Part shown: one piece after another, positions 1 to 5,886 of the stretch
Numbering within the stretch: the first letter of the stretch is position 1
How the letters are laid out: every line of letters begins with the position of its first letter
Source: Methanobacteriota archaeon
GTDB lineage: Archaea; Halobacteriota; Methanosarcinia; Methanosarcinales; Methanosarcinaceae
Reading direction: 5' to 3'
DNA length: 9,209 bases
Assembly (NCBI GenBank): GCA_030837265.1
Contig: JAUPKV010000169.1
Location: forward strand, 1-9,209
Notes under the pieces: generated by a model
Seen by the model: only the letters and a program-made list of their open reading frames with translations
Database searches by the model: none
Told to the model about the DNA's origin: nothing
Made by a program: the position numbers and the translations under genes

Positions 1-117
1 TATCAGGTGTTCTGCCACCAGCTTGCCTACCAGTCCTACTCCTGGGAGTCCGACTATCATTATAGGTTTTCTAAGCTCAAAATTTTCTTTCAAGCGGACA
101 AGTGTACTTTGCTGCAT
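1..117 (-). CDS. PAC2-family protein (proteasome-assembly-chaperone-like), N-terminal fragment
   Basis: Only the first 39 codons are in the window; the gene continues past base 1. The fragment reads MQQSTLVRLKENF and then a hydrophobic strand with a glycine-rich loop (GLPGVGLVGK, residues 23-32), followed by LVAEHLI. This Gly-Pro-Gly-x-Gly pattern near the N terminus is typical of the archaeal PAC2 family, relatives of proteasome assembly chaperones (PbaA/PbaB, eukaryotic Pac2). The ATG at 117 lies 9 nt after the nop10 stop, and the intervening GAGGGATCA resembles the archaeal ribosome binding site. A PAC2 gene directly after nop10 is a recurrent archaeal arrangement, so translation of the two is probably coupled. 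The family assignment is fairly firm; a chaperone role for this member is inference, because many archaeal PAC2 proteins are uncharacterised. Confidence 0.8.
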   Translation of the reverse strand, partial: MQQSTLVRLKENFELRKPIMIVGLPGVGLVGKLVAEHLI

Positions 118-126
118 TATGATCCC

Positions 127-282
127 TCATCCTTTCTTTGCTAATCTGCGGTACCTACCATAGGGGTCCAGAGGAGAAAAACGGGCCGGAAGTACAGGAA
201 AAGTTTCTCCGCTACACACCGGACATTTTTCCCTTAAAGTGTACCTGCCGCAATTTTTGCACTTGCGGATCTTTTGTCCCAA
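127..282 (-). CDS. nop10: H/ACA ribonucleoprotein subunit Nop10 (TTG start)
   Basis: A 51-residue protein, the usual size for archaeal Nop10, a core protein of H/ACA guide RNPs that pseudouridylate rRNA together with Cbf5, Gar1 and L7Ae. It begins GQKIRKCKNCGRYTL and has a zinc ribbon with cysteines 8, 11, 20 and 23, then the Cbf5-binding tail with PARFSPLDPYGRYRR (residues 32-46). No ATG in this frame gives a full-length protein. I chose TTG at 282 because AGGCGTGAT (288-296) lies 5 nt upstream and nearly matches the archaeal AGGAGGTGAT site, and because the protein then begins exactly where family members do. The site overlaps the end of the aIF2-alpha gene, and the gap between the aIF2-alpha stop and this start is 6 nt. 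It is the fourth gene of the L44e operon. An ATG at 289 is in another frame and stops after about 24 codons. Confidence 0.95.
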   Translation of the reverse strand: MGQKIRKCKNCGRYTLREKCPVCSGETFPVLPARFSPLDPYGRYRRLAKKG

Positions 283-287
283 AGGGC

Positions 288-296
288 ATCACGCCT
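288..296 (-). promoter_or_regulatory. Ribosome binding site that fixes the nop10 TTG start
   Basis: On the minus strand these bases read AGGCGTGAT, matching the 3' end of archaeal 16S rRNA (complement AGGAGGTGAT) except for one base and one missing position. Five bases separate it from the TTG at 282. It lies across the last codons and stop of the aIF2-alpha gene, as expected for coupled operon genes. Confidence 0.6.
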
Positions 297-1095
297 TTGC
301 TGATTCGATATGCCGCTTGAAAAGCCCATGCCCACCTAGTTTGGAAATCGTATCGACTGCTGTTTGGGCAGATTTTTTAAGGACTGATTCGGCTTTCTTA
401 TAATCCGGGGCTATTACCTTAATCCTGTATCTTGGAGCTCCTGTGTAAGTTATATCGAGCCTGACATCCTTTCCGTCAACATCACTGATAGAGTTTGCAG
501 CAGTGAGGGATTGTTTTATAACCTCTATGCCATTTGGAAGGTTACAGGTCAGATCCACATAGCCTGCGATATCTACAAAAGGCAGTTTTATGTTTTCCCC
601 TGCTATCTTGATTATACTCTTCAAATGTTTCTTGTTGAGTTTTACTCCTTTGAAGGCTTTTTCTCCTTCGATTGCAGCCTCTTCAAAAGCAGTGTATGCA
701 CTTCCAAATTCTTCTACAAGTCTTTCATGCAGGGCTTGAAGGTTATTTTCATCGGTTTTAGTTTCTTCGGCCACGAACTGGAGCCATTTAGTGGCTTTTT
801 GCTCATTTTTCCATTCTTGAATTTTAGCACGCCTCTGGTGCTCGTTCACATCTTTTAATGAAAGGTCTATGTGGCCGCGGGAAGGGTCCACGTTAAGAAC
901 CTTGCAGACAATCTTCTGTCCTTCCCTTACATAGTCCCTGACGTACTTGACCCAGCCTGCTTTAATCTCGGAGATGTGGATAAACCCTTCACGCCCTCCG
1001 AACTCCTCAAGCTCGACGTAGGCTCCGAAATCAGTCACATTCTTTACAGTACAGACTACGAATTCCCCAACTTCGGGCCAGTTATCGTTTCCCAT
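289..1095 (-). CDS. Translation initiation factor aIF2, alpha subunit
   Basis: A 268-residue protein, close to the usual length for archaeal aIF2-alpha, which with beta and gamma subunits carries initiator Met-tRNA to the small ribosomal subunit. Residues about 9-82 form an S1 RNA-binding domain (VCTVKNVTDFGAYVELEEF, then GREGFIHISEI and GHIDLSLKDV). A helical middle domain follows, and a C-terminal alpha-beta domain that binds the gamma subunit (for example APRYRIKVIAPDYKKAE). I start at the ATG at 1095 (MGNDNWPEVGEF). A GTG at 1104 would add three residues, but it lies inside AGTGGTG, which looks like the ribosome binding site for the ATG. It sits 21 nt after rps27e and is followed after 6 nt by nop10. 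A protein-synthesis role is firm; only the first three codons are in doubt. Confidence 0.96.
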   Translation of the reverse strand: MGNDNWPEVGEFVVCTVKNVTDFGAYVELEEFGGREGFIHISEIKAGWVKYVRDYVREGQKIVCKVLNVDPSRGHIDLSLKDVNEHQRRAKIQEWKNEQKATKWLQFVAEETKTDENNLQALHERLVEEFGSAYTAFEEAAIEGEKAFKGVKLNKKHLKSIIKIAGENIKLPFVDIAGYVDLTCNLPNGIEVIKQSLTAANSISDVDGKDVRLDITYTGAPRYRIKVIAPDYKKAESVLKKSAQTAVDTISKLGGHGLFKRHIESAKA

Positions 1096-1116
1096 TCGCA
1101 CCACTTCTTAAATTTA

Positions 1117-1311
<195 letters not shown>

Positions 1312-1590
1312 TTACTCCTTGAACTCGAATTTCTTTGCCCTGAATGCAGGTGGCTGGTAGGCTTTCTTACAAACTGAACAGCGGTACCTGAGCCAGATGC
1401 GTTTTGTTGGTTTATCGCCACCAGGCACCTTGGAGAATTTACCACTATTACCAATACCTTGCTGTCTTTTTTTCTGTCTTGCAATGTGAGTCAAGGATGA
1501 AGCCTGCCCCTTTTTGACTCTCTCAATAACAATTTCTTGATGGGTCTTACAGGACGGACAGTAAGATCTTATTTTCTTTGGGATCTTCAT
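1312..1590 (-). CDS. rpl44e: 50S ribosomal protein L44e
   Basis: A 92-residue protein of the large ribosomal subunit, shared by archaea and eukaryotes. It has a zinc ribbon with CPSC (C11/C14) and CSVC (C71/C74). Between them is a basic loop ([11 protein letters not shown], then [15 protein letters not shown]) that reaches into the rRNA near the E site in known ribosome structures. The ATG at 1590 is preceded by AAAAGGTG with a 6-nt spacer, a strong archaeal ribosome binding site. It is the first gene of the operon rpl44e-rps27e-aIF2-alpha-nop10-PAC2, and the promoter must lie in the 315-bp gap upstream. Identification is firm. Confidence 0.97.
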   Translation of the reverse strand: MKIPKKIRSYCPSCKTHQEIVIERVKKGQASSLTHIARQKKRQQGIGNSGKFSKVPGGDKPTKRIWLRYRCSVCKKAYQPPAFRAKKFEFKE

Positions 1591-1627
1591 TCTTTACACC
1601 TTTTTAACGATTTTAAATTAATGACTA

Positions 1628-1636
1628 CTAAATATA
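1628..1636 (-). promoter_or_regulatory. Candidate TATA box of the L44e operon
   Basis: On the minus strand the sequence is TATATTTAG, about 38-46 nt upstream of the rpl44e ATG. An archaeal TATA box here would place the transcript start near 1603-1610 and give a short leader holding the AAAAGGTG ribosome binding site. Its upstream edge overlaps the 22-bp dyad at 1633-1654. The position is plausible, but the consensus match is only moderate. Confidence 0.35.
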
Positions 1637-1654
1637 CGTATGGCGCTACGTATA
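1633..1654. repeat. 22-bp perfect dyad upstream of the L44e operon
   Basis: TATACGTA (1633-1640) and TACGTATA (1647-1654) are exact reverse complements, 8 bp each, separated by TGGCGC. The element lies 43-64 bp upstream of rpl44e and touches the candidate TATA box. That position suits a repressor operator or an overlapping BRE/TATA region. No protein is assigned to it; the regulatory role is inference. Confidence 0.5.
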
Positions 1655-1890
1655 ATACTTCGAACACGGGAAGCTCCATTTGGGAAGCCTTGATTGATGA
1701 ACTTGAAATATTCCAACCTTTATTTATTTGATGTCACAATAACAGTCTCATATCGATGACAAGGTCAGAGCATGCTAACAAGGTTAAGCTACACAAATAT
1801 AGCTACACATATAAATACTAATGCTATATAATGAAGAGGCACAATCATACTATGTTATAACTTAAAAAGCCAGTTCACTGATGCTTCACT

Positions 1891-1904
1891 TCCGAAAAAT
1901 CGGA
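1891..1904 (-). terminator. Short hairpin just after the GINS stop codon
   Basis: TCCGA and TCGGA flank a 4-base T/A loop, a 5-bp stem starting 2 nt after the TAA of the GINS gene. About 23 nt further along the minus strand is a short CTTTTTAAG T-run (1863-1870). Together they could end the priS-GINS transcript, since archaeal termination mainly needs U-rich DNA. The stem is short, so this is weak. Confidence 0.3.
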
Positions 1905-1905
1905 T

Positions 1906-2610
1906 TTAGCTCTTTTCAGAGTTATCCTGTCCAACAATAAGCTTGGCTGCGTTTCTTTTAATTAGCCCGGTTGCGTTTAGTTGTGGCAAAACAACTACGT
2001 CTTCGGCACTTACAGTATAGTTTCGACCGTCTGCGCCTGTGAAGGTCGGTAGATCCTTCAGTATTCTGACAACAACGTACTCCTCATTTATATTTTTTTT
2101 GTATGTTTCTACTACGTTCTCTTTTTCAGCTACTTTTATTGATATCCCCTTCCCAGTTTCCTGCCCTCCCCGGATACTGGCAGAAATCTGCATTTCCTTT
2201 CCAATTATGGGCCAGACTGCAATTTTTTCAGAATCAGGATATAAAATAGGTCCCAGTAGCTCTATTTTTGCAGCCTCAATCCCCTGCAGTACAAGGTCAT
2301 AAAGCCTTTTTTCCGCAGGAAGCAGCTTTTCAATGTCCTTCGATATAGGTTTATTTGCATGAGATTGGAGATTTGCCATGGTAATAACCTTTCCGATCCT
2401 TTTCATGAAAATAGTTTCCAGGGCAGAAAGCGCTCCCTCATGCTCATCATGAAGCATCCTGAATTCAGTAGAACGGGAGTTATTGATTTTTCCTAAATCT
2501 TCTTCAAGCTGCCTGAGATATTTTTCAGCTTCCAGGTAAAAATCAGCCGGAATCGCCTTCAATTTCTGATTCTGTTCTTTAAGGGTTTGGCTGATTTTTT
2601 CGATATCCAT
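1906..2610 (-). CDS. GINS complex subunit, Gins51 (Gins15) type
   Basis: A 234-residue archaeal GINS protein of the Psf1/Sld5-like type, a part of the replicative helicase assembly with MCM and the RecJ-like/Cdc45 protein. The N-terminal half is the helical GINS A-domain (IPADFYLEAEKYLRQLEEDL, then FRMLHDEHEGALSALETIFMKRIGKV). The small C-terminal beta B-domain contains VVVRILKDLPTFTGADGR followed by YTVSAEDVVVLP and ends near AAKLIVGQ. I chose ATG at 2610 because GAGGTG (2620-2625) lies 9 nt upstream. The GTG at 2622 would add four residues but is itself part of that site. The start overlaps the end of priS by 32 nt, which implies translational coupling. Many euryarchaea have only this type of subunit, forming a homotetramer; whether that holds here cannot be seen. 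Confidence 0.9.
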   Translation of the reverse strand: MDIEKISQTLKEQNQKLKAIPADFYLEAEKYLRQLEEDLGKINNSRSTEFRMLHDEHEGALSALETIFMKRIGKVITMANLQSHANKPISKDIEKLLPAEKRLYDLVLQGIEAAKIELLGPILYPDSEKIAVWPIIGKEMQISASIRGGQETGKGISIKVAEKENVVETYKKNINEEYVVVRILKDLPTFTGADGRNYTVSAEDVVVLPQLNATGLIKRNAAKLIVGQDNSEKS

Positions 2611-3820
2611 ACTCTGCAACACCTCTGCAAATCAAATACACTGCCGCATACTCTGGGACTTCCTGTAAGCCCTCTTCTACTTTTAAATCCTTACTTTTTA
2701 ACTGTACCGAGAAAGGTTTTGAAACTGTCACTTTTACCGGCCTCTCGCCAAAGACCACGGCATCATTGAGCGGGTCAAAGTTTTCCAGTTCTGATAAATC
2801 TAGCTTCTTGACCAGCATTCCTGACCCGCCATGCAGGGAACCTGGCGTTCGTATCAAGCGTTTGATGTCAGAAGTTACTGGTTCGTCAACGCTGGCTCCG
2901 AATCTGTGCAGGAAATTCTCAACTGAATCTTGCATAAAATAGGCAGCAATATCCTTAAAGTTTCTGACATCAAAATCAAGCCTGCCTTTCTCCAGGATGT
3001 CCTTTAAACTACTTTCATTATTAGTAATATTGATCAGTTTTTTAATTGTAGTGTCGCCGATTTTATCATGTCTTCGAAGCTCTGGAAACATATCTTTTTT
3101 GTACCTTTTTTTACATTCGGCTTTCATATAATCCGTCAGATAGATCGCAATTCTCTTCCCCCAGCCGGAATCATATCCTGCAAGCGTACATTTCACAGGC
3201 ACATTCTTTATCCCTTTAAAGGTCCTTGATCCTATGCCGAATTCTCCATCCATTGCGACTTCCCTGAAAAAATATTTGAAATCGATGTCTTTTCCGCTAA
3301 CATAATTTACGATTTCTCTTCTTTCCGGGCTTCCAAGAGTCAGCACTTTCGGATTCATAATGTGAAAATGGTACCCTCTTCCCCCTGAAAATACGAGCTC
3401 AATATCCTGTTCTGAAAATCCGAAATCATCCAGAAGAAAATCAAGGAGCTTGAAAGCCTCTTTTTTCACAAGCTCAAGCATATCCGAATAATTCCTTGGG
3501 GCATTAGGCACATGGTCTGCATCCAGATCGAAGATCAGCTCTGCTCCAAGCCAGTTCTTTTCGTTCATCTTCTTTTCGCCAGGAAACTCATAATAAGCCG
3601 TAGAATGATAAACGTGCGCAGGAGCCATACCATAAAGATAATCAAGGGCCTCTCCGGGTGAACCGAAGGCTTTGTGCCTGTGCATCATCTTTTCGGATGT
3701 CTCGTCATAGAAAATAAAAGCCCACTCTTTGTTAGGCAGGCGGTCAGGGAGCCCTATCTCGGCACTCCTATAATAGTTTTGAAAGCGAGATTTTAAAAAA
3801 CTGGTGGTTCGATTGTCCAT
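2579..3820 (-). CDS. priS: DNA primase small (catalytic) subunit PriS
   Basis: A 413-residue archaeal/eukaryotic-type primase catalytic subunit, which works with PriL to make primers for DNA replication. The metal-binding pair D98/D100 lies in ELIFDLDADHV. The nucleotide-binding motif SGGRGYHFHI spans 145-154. The probable third acidic residue is D312, just before DIKRLIRTPGSLHGGSG (318-334), another signature block. The length fits methanogen PriS proteins. The ATG at 3820 has no clear Shine-Dalgarno sequence; upstream is CCCAGAACC. A TATA-like TATTTAAA (3869-3876) would give a leader of about 25 nt. The 3' end overlaps the GINS gene by 32 nt, so the two replication proteins are probably made together. 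The gene faces away from the FGE-like gene across an AT-rich divergent promoter region. Identification is firm. Confidence 0.97.
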   Translation of the reverse strand: MDNRTTSFLKSRFQNYYRSAEIGLPDRLPNKEWAFIFYDETSEKMMHRHKAFGSPGEALDYLYGMAPAHVYHSTAYYEFPGEKKMNEKNWLGAELIFDLDADHVPNAPRNYSDMLELVKKEAFKLLDFLLDDFGFSEQDIELVFSGGRGYHFHIMNPKVLTLGSPERREIVNYVSGKDIDFKYFFREVAMDGEFGIGSRTFKGIKNVPVKCTLAGYDSGWGKRIAIYLTDYMKAECKKRYKKDMFPELRRHDKIGDTTIKKLINITNNESSLKDILEKGRLDFDVRNFKDIAAYFMQDSVENFLHRFGASVDEPVTSDIKRLIRTPGSLHGGSGMLVKKLDLSELENFDPLNDAVVFGERPVKVTVSKPFSVQLKSKDLKVEEGLQEVPEYAAVYLICRGVAEYGYRKNQPNP

Positions 3821-3868
3821 GGTTCTGGGGCTTTTGGGTTTTGGATCTTTAATTAAATTAGTTTAAAG

Positions 3869-3876
3869 TTTAAATA
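3869..3876 (-). promoter_or_regulatory. Candidate TATA box of priS-GINS
   Basis: The minus strand reads TATTTAAA, about 49-56 nt before the priS ATG. This predicts a transcript start near 3845 and a leader of roughly 25 nt. A second TTTAAA follows directly, so the exact box is uncertain. Confidence 0.4.
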
Positions 3877-4046
3877 GGGTTCCAATCTGGAATTTCTATG
3901 ATAAACTAACTCATATTTTATCCTTATTTATATTAATTTTTTGAAATAGTTTGAGTATTTGAAAATTATTTTAATTTATAAAACTAAGACGGCTCTTGTA
4001 CAATAAAAAGAAGTTTGCTAAGAAAATTAGAAATGGGCTTCCTGTC

Positions 4047-4056
4047 AATATATTAC
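4047..4056 (+). promoter_or_regulatory. Candidate TATA box of the FGE-like gene
   Basis: AATATATTAC lies 41-50 nt before the chosen GTG start. It predicts transcription from about 4075-4080, giving a leader of about 20 nt that just contains the GGAGG at 4085-4089. This also argues against the upstream TTG at 4082 as the start. Confidence 0.4.
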
Positions 4057-4083
4057 ATATCTCGAAAAAATAAGAGTCTTTTT

Positions 4084-4093
4084 GGGAGGAGAT
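4084..4093 (+). promoter_or_regulatory. Strong ribosome binding site of the FGE-like gene
   Basis: GGGAGGAGAT matches most of the archaeal AGGAGGTGAT site. The GGAGG core is 7 nt before the GTG at 4097. It decides the start: an in-frame TTG at 4082 would put the site inside the coding region. Confidence 0.65.
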
Positions 4094-4096
4094 TCT

Positions 4097-4939
4097 GTGG
4101 AAAGCAGAGTTAGTATTACAAATTATATTAACGCAGTTCGGAATTATCTGAAAAAAAATGAAATTGAAGACCGGCTAATTCCTAACTCTGAAAACTCAGA
4201 AACCAATGACACATTTACGAGCCCTTCTACAGGTATTGAGCTTGTAATGATACCTGCAGGTGAATTCGATATAGGTTTAATTTCTAAAGAAGAAAAAGAA
4301 GATGAAGATAAGAATAAAAGTAAAGATAAATCTCCTTACAAATGCCTGACCAGTAAAGTAACAATTAAAAATTCGTTTTACATGGGTAAATCTTCGGTCA
4401 CACAAAAACAATGGAAAAAGATTATGGGAAAGAATCCTTCATATTTTAAGGGTGAAGATCGGCCTGTTGAAATGGTTTCATGGATAGAGGTCCAAAAATT
4501 TGTTAAAAAACTGAACGAAAAAGAACGAACTGATAAATATCGTTTACCTTCGGAGGCTGAATGGGAGTATGCCTGCAAGGCTGGTACACAAACAAAGTAT
4601 TATTTTGGTGACGATGATTCCAAACTTAGCGAATATGCATGGTATGCCGAAAACTCAGGGAATCAGACTCATCCTGTTGCCAAAAAGAAGCATAACTTAT
4701 GGGGCCTTTACGATATGCACGGAAATGTCTGGGAATGGGTTCAAGATAACTGGCATGAAAATTCTAACGGGGCTCCGGTAGATGGTAGTGCATGGGACGA
4801 TGAAAGCGACTCACACCGCGTCTCTCGTGGGGGAAGCTGGTATTGCAGTGCAATTCTATGCCGTTCAGCTAGCAGATTCAGACGCGATCCTGAAAATCAC
4901 ATAAGTAATCTGGGATTCAGGCTTTTAAGGGAATTATAA
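4097..4939 (+). CDS. FGE-sulfatase (SUMF1) domain protein with a retained CxxxxC cysteine pair
   Basis: A 280-residue protein of the formylglycine-generating-enzyme fold (a C-type-lectin-like fold). N-terminal residues 1-40 are unassigned. The FGE domain runs from about 46 to 280: IPAGEFDIG (52-60), VTQKQWKKIMGKNPSYFKG (101-119), YRLPSEAEWEYA (148-159), WGLYDMHGNVWEWVQDNW (202-219) and a final RGGSWYC block ending LGFRLL. C250 and C255 align with the two catalytic, copper-binding cysteines of true FGE (C336/C341 in human); many SUMF1-like proteins lack the first. The following residues (RSASRFR) differ from the enzyme's usual YRYR pattern, so activity is uncertain. Residues 64-80 are a Lys/Glu/Asp-rich insertion. 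There is no signal peptide, so it is probably cytoplasmic. GTG at 4097 is preferred because GGAGG lies 7 nt upstream; TTG at 4082 would contain part of that site. No sulfatase is nearby. Confidence 0.85.
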   Translation: MESRVSITNYINAVRNYLKKNEIEDRLIPNSENSETNDTFTSPSTGIELVMIPAGEFDIGLISKEEKEDEDKNKSKDKSPYKCLTSKVTIKNSFYMGKSSVTQKQWKKIMGKNPSYFKGEDRPVEMVSWIEVQKFVKKLNEKERTDKYRLPSEAEWEYACKAGTQTKYYFGDDDSKLSEYAWYAENSGNQTHPVAKKKHNLWGLYDMHGNVWEWVQDNWHENSNGAPVDGSAWDDESDSHRVSRGGSWYCSAILCRSASRFRRDPENHISNLGFRLLREL

Positions 4940-5073
4940 TTAAATGAAATCATGAAAAGCAATAAATACTGACATAGGAATAAAAAACACCGATCTAAAA
5001 AATAAAAAACTTAAACAAAAGCGATTTTTTCCGAACTATTCCTCTGGACTTTCGATGAGGACGGAAGAAACTG

Positions 5074-5080
5074 AGGAGGT
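5074..5080 (+). promoter_or_regulatory. Near-perfect ribosome binding site of engB
   Basis: AGGAGGT lies 6 nt before the ATG at 5087, a full match to the 16S rRNA anti-Shine-Dalgarno core. It is the strongest such site in the window and fixes the EngB start. Confidence 0.75.
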
Positions 5081-5086
5081 AAAACG

Positions 5087-5716
5087 ATGGAGATCAGCAA
5101 GACTGCATCTGAAAGTGGTATAAATCTCGAGATTATTTTCGTAGGGCGCTCAAACGTGGGCAAGTCCTCTTTACTCAGAGAGCTATTTGGTGCCAGGGTG
5201 AAAATCGGAAGACGACCCGGGATTACACTTCGCCCTTCACACATCCAAATATCGGACCTTTTAATTACGGATATGCCCGGATTTGGGTTTATGAGCGGCG
5301 TGAAGGAACGGAAGCAAGATATAGTTAAGGACAAAACAGTACATTATATAGAAGACAATTCTGAGAGGATTAAAATAGGGGTTCTTGTTATTGACAGTCC
5401 GGCCTTTTCTGAAATAGTTGACCGCTGGGATTCCAGAGAACAGATTCCTATAGATGTAGAGATGTTCGATTTTCTAAGGGAAGTCGGGATCGACACAATC
5501 GTTGCTGCAAATAAGATGGATAAGGTCAAAGAAAACGAATCTGATATTCTGCTTGATGAAATTGCGGAACGTCTCGGACTTGAGCCTCCCTGGCAAAATT
5601 GGAAGCACCTGATATCTCCGATAAGCGCCAAAAAAGGAGATTTAAAGGCCTTAAAAGGTCTTCTGAAGGATAGGCTGCATGAAATGAAAAGGGACGACCT
5701 GCTCAAGTATTTGTGA
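5087..5716 (+). CDS. engB: EngB-type GTP-binding protein
   Basis: A 209-residue TRAFAC-class GTPase of the EngB/YihA family. All five nucleotide-binding motifs are present: G1 GRSNVGKS (20-27), G2 T47 in RPGIT, G3 DMPG (62-65), G4 NKMD (142-145) and G5 SAKKG (180-184). The RPG(I)T switch and the GFGFMSG stretch after G3 are EngB signatures. In bacteria the family helps assemble the large ribosomal subunit; the archaeal role is not well established, so a ribosome-biogenesis function here is inference. The start is fixed by AGGAGGT 6 nt upstream. The gene is separated from the FGE-like gene by 147 bp and from the sugar cluster by 339 bp, so it is probably transcribed alone. Residues 104-130 form an acidic segment between G3 and G4 that appears longer than in typical bacterial EngB. 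Confidence 0.93.
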   Translation: MEISKTASESGINLEIIFVGRSNVGKSSLLRELFGARVKIGRRPGITLRPSHIQISDLLITDMPGFGFMSGVKERKQDIVKDKTVHYIEDNSERIKIGVLVIDSPAFSEIVDRWDSREQIPIDVEMFDFLREVGIDTIVAANKMDKVKENESDILLDEIAERLGLEPPWQNWKHLISPISAKKGDLKALKGLLKDRLHEMKRDDLLKYL

Positions 5717-5804
5717 TTTATTCTACCATTTTTACAGCAATCCCGAAAAAGAATATTTTGTAGCTGTCTTTATATATTACTCCAATCATCATATTTCAAA
5801 CAAA

Positions 5805-5831
5805 TTTTTTAATTTTTGATCTTAAAAATTA
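5805..5831 (+). terminator. T-run and AT hairpin after engB
   Basis: A run of six T (5805-5810) leads into an 8-bp AT stem, TAATTTTT-type arm at 5810-5817 pairing with 5824-5831 around a 6-base loop. It lies about 90 nt after the engB stop. Archaeal transcription tends to stop in U-rich tracts, so this is a plausible engB terminator. The stem has no GC pairs and may matter less than the T-runs. Confidence 0.35.
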
Positions 5832-5886
5832 GTTTTATGAAAATAAGAGCCAGAATCCAAGTCATTCTAATAAATAGCACTTTAAA

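Larger units (their letters stand above)
1587..1679 (-). other. Possible 30-codon leader ORF overlapping the rpl44e start
   Basis: An ATG at 1679 opens a 30-codon frame (starts MELPVFEVLYVAPYVYLVV, ends CKE) whose TGA overlaps the rpl44e ATG as ATGA. The peptide is hydrophobic in the middle. The ribosome binding site is weak (AAGG), and I know of no family. If the transcript begins near the TATA-like box at 1628-1636, this ATG lies upstream of the start site and the ORF is not translated. It is listed as a candidate only; it may be chance. Confidence 0.15.
1591..1905. other. Intergenic region between the GINS gene and rpl44e
   Basis: This 315-bp gap lies between two minus-strand genes. It holds the rpl44e promoter area and the 22-bp dyad. 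It also has a 9-bp direct repeat AGCTACACA at 1787-1795 and 1801-1809 (period 14), followed by an ATATAAATA stretch (1809-1817) that is TATA-like on either strand. A short hairpin sits just after the GINS stop. I saw no tRNA, no convincing structured RNA and no conserved protein in it. Confidence 0.5.
3821..4096. other. Divergent, AT-rich intergenic region between priS and the FGE-like gene
   Basis: The region is 276 bp and very AT-rich, especially 3840-3990. It holds a TATA-like box for each direction (3869-3876 minus, 4047-4056 plus) and the FGE-like ribosome binding site. I found no RNA gene and no ORF worth calling here. Confidence 0.5.

Noticed and set aside
138..320. Plus-strand 60-codon open frame
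   Set aside because: It is antisense to nop10 and the end of the aIF2-alpha gene, with no recognisable motif. The minus strand encodes a complete, conserved Nop10.
289..1104. Upstream GTG (1104) as the aIF2-alpha start
   Set aside because: The GTG lies in the AGTGGTG ribosome binding site for the ATG at 1095; the ATG gives the family-typical N terminus.
1740..1860. tRNA or structured RNA in the GINS-rpl44e gap
   Set aside because: No cloverleaf, GTTCRA-like T-loop or long stable stem could be built; only short repeats and AT-rich DNA.
4838..4939. C-terminal FGE/lectin-fold block as the variable region of a diversity-generating retroelement
   Set aside because: Retroelement target proteins often end in this fold, but there is no reverse transcriptase and no second copy of the segment in the window. 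The sequence is not unusually rich in Asn codons.
5051..5074. Possible C/D box small RNA (CGATGA and CTGA motifs)
   Set aside because: The C-box match is only 5 of 7, there are no paired C'/D' boxes or terminal stem, and the second motif is part of the engB ribosome binding site region.
5344..5706. Minus-strand 120-codon open frame, and another at 5011-5334
   Set aside because: Both lie mainly opposite engB; their serine/isoleucine-rich products are typical shadow translations.
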